Position numbers and translations under genes: made by a program
Notes under the pieces: generated by a model
Told to the model about the DNA's origin: nothing
The model's database searches: none
The model's input: only the letters and a program-made list of their open reading frames with translations
Assembly (NCBI GenBank): GCA_038501625.1
Contig: JAZAYU010000003.1
Coordinates: forward strand, 2,235,001 to 2,299,000
DNA: 64,000 bases
Source: Corbicula japonica
Taxonomy: Eukaryota; Mollusca; Bivalvia; Venerida; Cyrenidae
Reading direction: 5' to 3'
Part shown: positions 60,960-64,000 of the stretch, piece after piece
Layout of the letters: each line of letters opens with the position of its first letter
How positions within the stretch are numbered: position 1 is the first letter of the stretch

Positions 60960-62260
60960 AGTGTTATAATGATGTTCTTCTACAAATTTCTGCATTTCTT
61001 TCAGGTTTCACATTTAAAACATCTATCTTGTTTGGATCATATCCATTAAATGTCGCTACATGTCTTTTTGCATTGCAATACTGGTCGAACATATTTTTTC
61101 TTTCTTTGTTCTTTTACCTCTTCTGTCTGACTTACTGCAAAATTTGAGAGACGAACTATTTCTACTTTTTGATAATGTAACAATGATCACTTTTTTCTCC
61201 GCAGATCTTCAAGTTTAATTTTTGATCTGCTTTTTCAACTCTTTATGTCTTTAGTCTTTGTTGTTTCAACTCCTTCTCAGCTTTGTGTAACTTATTAAAT
61301 CTCTCCATTATTAATCCTTCCTCTTCTTCTCATATCTTTCTTTCAATGTCTAATTTATTGCTTTGCTCCTCCATTTTCTTCATTAAATACTTTTCATGTT
61401 CCATTTCTAATACAATTCTTGCTTCTTTATTTTTTGTTATACTCACGTTTCATAGTGTGCTACTGCAGTTTCTACAAATCGACCATTTTTCCGTTTCTAA
61501 CCTGACTATTACTTGATTGTCGACTTCTTATGTATATTATAAAGGAATTAACACCTTATGCTTAGGCTTTGTACCTACATATGAATACTCTTTTCTTTCA
61601 TTAATTAAAATAGTTTTATTTGTTCCTACATAATAATCCTTCGGGATATGTTCCAAATTATTTCCATTTCTATTCTCATCCTCCCTTCCATGCTTAGAAC
61701 TTGCGCCTTCATACAAATACTTTTTATCTTTGACTATTATTATATTAATATGTCTATTGTTCCAACGTCTCCTTCTTTGAAAATACACAGCTTTCAAATG
61801 CTTCAATGTGGCTTTTCACTCCAATCTCATATCTAACTCTTTTATATCCTGGCATATATCGGGCATTGCGACACATTCTCTTTCCCTTTCTATTTCATCA
61901 ATTGTGTTATGTTCAGTTGCAACAGTATTACTTCTTCATCCCATAGCTGCTTTCAACATATTGTATCCCCTTATGTTCTCAAATACAAATTTATGTTCTT
62001 CCAGGTTCCCCATTTCATTATTTTCTGTTTCTTTCTATCAATTCTGACTTCATTTCTTTTCATATTCACTGGTACATCTTCTCCTCCATGCTATACTCTA
62101 ATATAGTCATATGTCCTCTTAAACGTTCCTCTGAATTGCTCAAATGTGAATGTTTTTCATCTCTCAGGCCTCTCTCCTCTCTTCTTTATTTCTTTATTCT
62201 AAATGTTCCCTTATTGCATTTCTTCTTTCCGTTCAATATTCTCTTTCACTCATGTAGTGA
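60960..62260 (-). pseudogene. Decayed Lys/Glu-rich coiled-coil reading frame, unknown family
   Basis: The plus strand is strikingly pyrimidine-rich, so the minus strand is purine-rich. In one main minus-strand frame it reads stretches such as VLEMEHEKYLMKKMEEQ and KLHKAEKELKQQRLK, interrupted by scattered TGA, TAA and TAG codons. Around 62000-61540 a 460-base stretch has only two stops (both TGA). Repeated motifs (KKYLYEG..SKH and KEYSYVGTKPKH) occur. It looks like a once-coding coiled-coil protein, perhaps a mobile-element protein, but I do not recognise the family. Confidence 0.35.
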
Positions 62261-62878
62261 GCAAGTTTTAACATACAGCACTTCTAAGTTAACATTAACA
62301 TTTTCACTTATATACAATATTCAGTTCAGTGCAATTGAATTCACTTTAGCAGTCACAAAATACACCTTTCTTCATATGCATATATCAGACTAAATCACAC
62401 ATAAATAAAATTTCACGCGCTGTTGTGAACCTTTACATCTTGTTTATTTGCTTTCTGGTGATGACATAAAGATGTGATTGCTTGAGACTAGGAAGTACAA
62501 ATGTATCTCCAATTTAGCTTGACACATTACTGTATTTGTACACAATAGATCATGCATGAAACAGGTCATAAAGAACAATAACCGATTGCTCTTGCCAATA
62601 ACAGTTCTACAACAATTATAATCTTATTTATCTCACGTTTAAGTCAGTGACGCCAAAAATAGTTGTTCTCCTTACTGCGTGCTGTTGCTTATTTAAGAGC
62701 AGATTTAAGCAGGGCTGGGATCTGTTATTTATGTCTAAGAACAGTAAGATCTATAACCAAATAGATGAAAAGGTAATAACCGAACAAACACGCTTTGTAC
62801 AATCTCGTTTCAGTAGCAGATTTCATAAAATTGTAAAATTTACTTATATGTACCTAAAATAGTGTGAAATTGACATTA

Positions 62879-63345
62879 TTAAATGTTTTTAATATTGAAT
62901 GCCTCTTTTGACGAACATTTTGGGTCTGATATAAGTCGAGTCTTTTCCTTGAGATTAACGTTCGCTTTGCCTAGGGTTACTGAATGAAATGTTTTCTTGT
63001 TACAACAATGGGTAAAGACAAATTTTCGATACACAGTCCGTCTTAGAATGCATGTTGCAGACATAAAATTCTCTTTTAAACCACTTTTTGCACACACAAA
63101 AACACAATAAGATAAATCTTTGAATGTAATTATATATATGATTTTTTTTCTCCAAGTACCACAACAGTATTTCTTTGGTTTCACGTTAAGTACGTGCATT
63201 AGGAATACTAACAAGCAGCAATAATGTAACATTTATAGAGATCAATTACTGTTTATTAATGAGTCGATCGCAATTGGAGCTTATTTCTTGAAAGATTTTT
63301 ACTTCTGCCGTTATCCATTGAGCGTTTTTGAGCGTTTTCTGGACG
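62879..63345 (-). pseudogene. Decayed relic of the locus 2 type BIR gene
   Basis: The minus strand reads NLSRNKLQLRSTH, two stops, then DLYKCYI, and in a shifted frame LVFLMHVLNVKPKKYCCG. Locus 2 has NPARNKRHLPSLN, then FFRCYIGEI and MKQKKYLCGARR at the same order and spacing. Nucleotide similarity is visible by eye (for example AGAAATA and AAGAAATACT blocks). Stops and frameshifts make it non-functional. The 117-residue open frame here is a by-product. No BIR motif remains recognisable downstream. Confidence 0.6.
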
Positions 63346-64000
63346 AATTATGGGTCTTGTATTATGTTTATTATTAACTATTAATAGAGGATGTTTAATA
63401 TGTACAATTAGTTTGACCCAAGAGAGAAAAGAGGGTTACTAAAAAAGTTACTAAAAAGTTCAGGAAAGATGTTGTTTTGGTAAATACGTGTTTTTTGTTA
63501 CTTAGTATTCAAAGTTATTGTTTTAGAAATGAAATGTAATGTTATAAACGTTTTTATGGGTAGAAACCTTAGCTTTTGAAGTGAAATTGTTGAGTGAATT
63601 TGACGAGGTAGAAGAACTTTTTGAACATCCCTTTCCATAAGTTATGTTTGACTGCTCTCACCTTTCAGTAAGTTATGTTTGATTTGTCTCCCTTTGCATG
63701 TAAATATTGTATAGTAGCCAATATGCTAAAAAAAGATTCACTGATAAGATTATTGACCTAAGCAACCTTGTTAGCTGTACAAATTTTTGTATGACTTGCA
63801 ATCAGTTTACTAAAAATTAGCTTGTGTTGAGGCATGATCTGAAACCAAAATCTTTATACCCACAAATGAACATAAGTTCAAAAAGTGGATAAGTGCATGC
63901 GGTCGGCTGTATTTCATTATTGACAGAGCAAAAAAAAAAGTGTACATGCAAATTCAGTTGATATTTTGTTGGAGGAGAGGACCTACAGAAGGAAAGCCAG
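63346..64000. other. Unannotated window end
   Basis: Upstream (minus strand) of the BIR-gene relic; similarity to locus 2 fades here. Nothing else recognised. Confidence 0.35.

Noticed and set aside
1..64000. CRISPR arrays, operons or prokaryotic mobile elements
   Set aside because: Tandem arrays here lack unique spacers; genes are spliced and the sequence is eukaryotic.

Overview
The window looks like a stretch of an AT-rich invertebrate genome, most likely a bivalve mollusc. This is an inference from three things: two spliced genes carrying divergent BIR (inhibitor-of-apoptosis type) zinc motifs, a very high density of short non-autonomous mobile elements, and several interspersed repeats that resemble repeats I know from clam and oyster genomes. 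Nothing prokaryotic is visible. Coding sequence is a small fraction of the 64 kb.

Genes. All convincing coding sequence is on the minus strand and belongs to one family. Locus 2 (42443 down to 38089) can be read as an intact four-exon gene. Its introns have canonical ends, the exon phases fit (0, 1, 1), and the spliced coding length is 2922 nt (973 residues plus stop). It encodes a long disordered N-terminal region, a short hydrophobic segment, a divergent BIR-like motif and a Ser/Thr/Gln-rich tail. Locus 1 (10494 down to 5249) has related architecture and matching splice phases but is broken by three apparent single-nucleotide frameshifts, so it is either a pseudogene or a gene damaged by sequencing or assembly indels. 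A third, strongly decayed relic (63345 down to 62879) matches only the hydrophobic and basic segment of locus 2. A coiled-coil, purine-biased decayed reading frame lies at 62260-60960 (minus). On the plus strand, 15632-15802 is a good exon candidate downstream of an NRF-1-like plus CRE-like promoter motif pair.

Repeats and mobile elements. 0-5.2 kb: a 57-bp minisatellite, a 246-bp MITE and an 800-bp direct duplication. 7-37 kb: copies of a roughly 0.65-kb interspersed repeat (called Rep-A here), one of which has expanded its internal GA tract into a microsatellite. 12.7 kb: a tRNA-Asp-like sequence with a genomic CCA. 13.4-14.26 kb: the 3' end of a LINE. 16.5-20.1 kb: an unusual field of ATAACTATGG-type motifs in both orientations, partly amplified as kilobase-scale units and interrupted by a TIR element. 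21.5-24.6 kb: foldback elements. 31.4-34.5 kb: a composite element with inverted ends enclosing a 24-bp minisatellite, three related pentamer satellites and a 165/175-bp tandem array. 47.6-60 kb: dense foldback and TIR elements, including a 1211-bp element with near-identical 450-bp arms and an exact 8-bp target duplication, nested in an older element.

How it fits together. The BIR-gene loci appear to have been duplicated and then decayed within a repeat-rich neighbourhood. In locus 1 a Rep-A insertion sits in an intron, and a duplicated exon-intron unit has been fused into the terminal exon. All family names are from memory of family features; no database search was possible.
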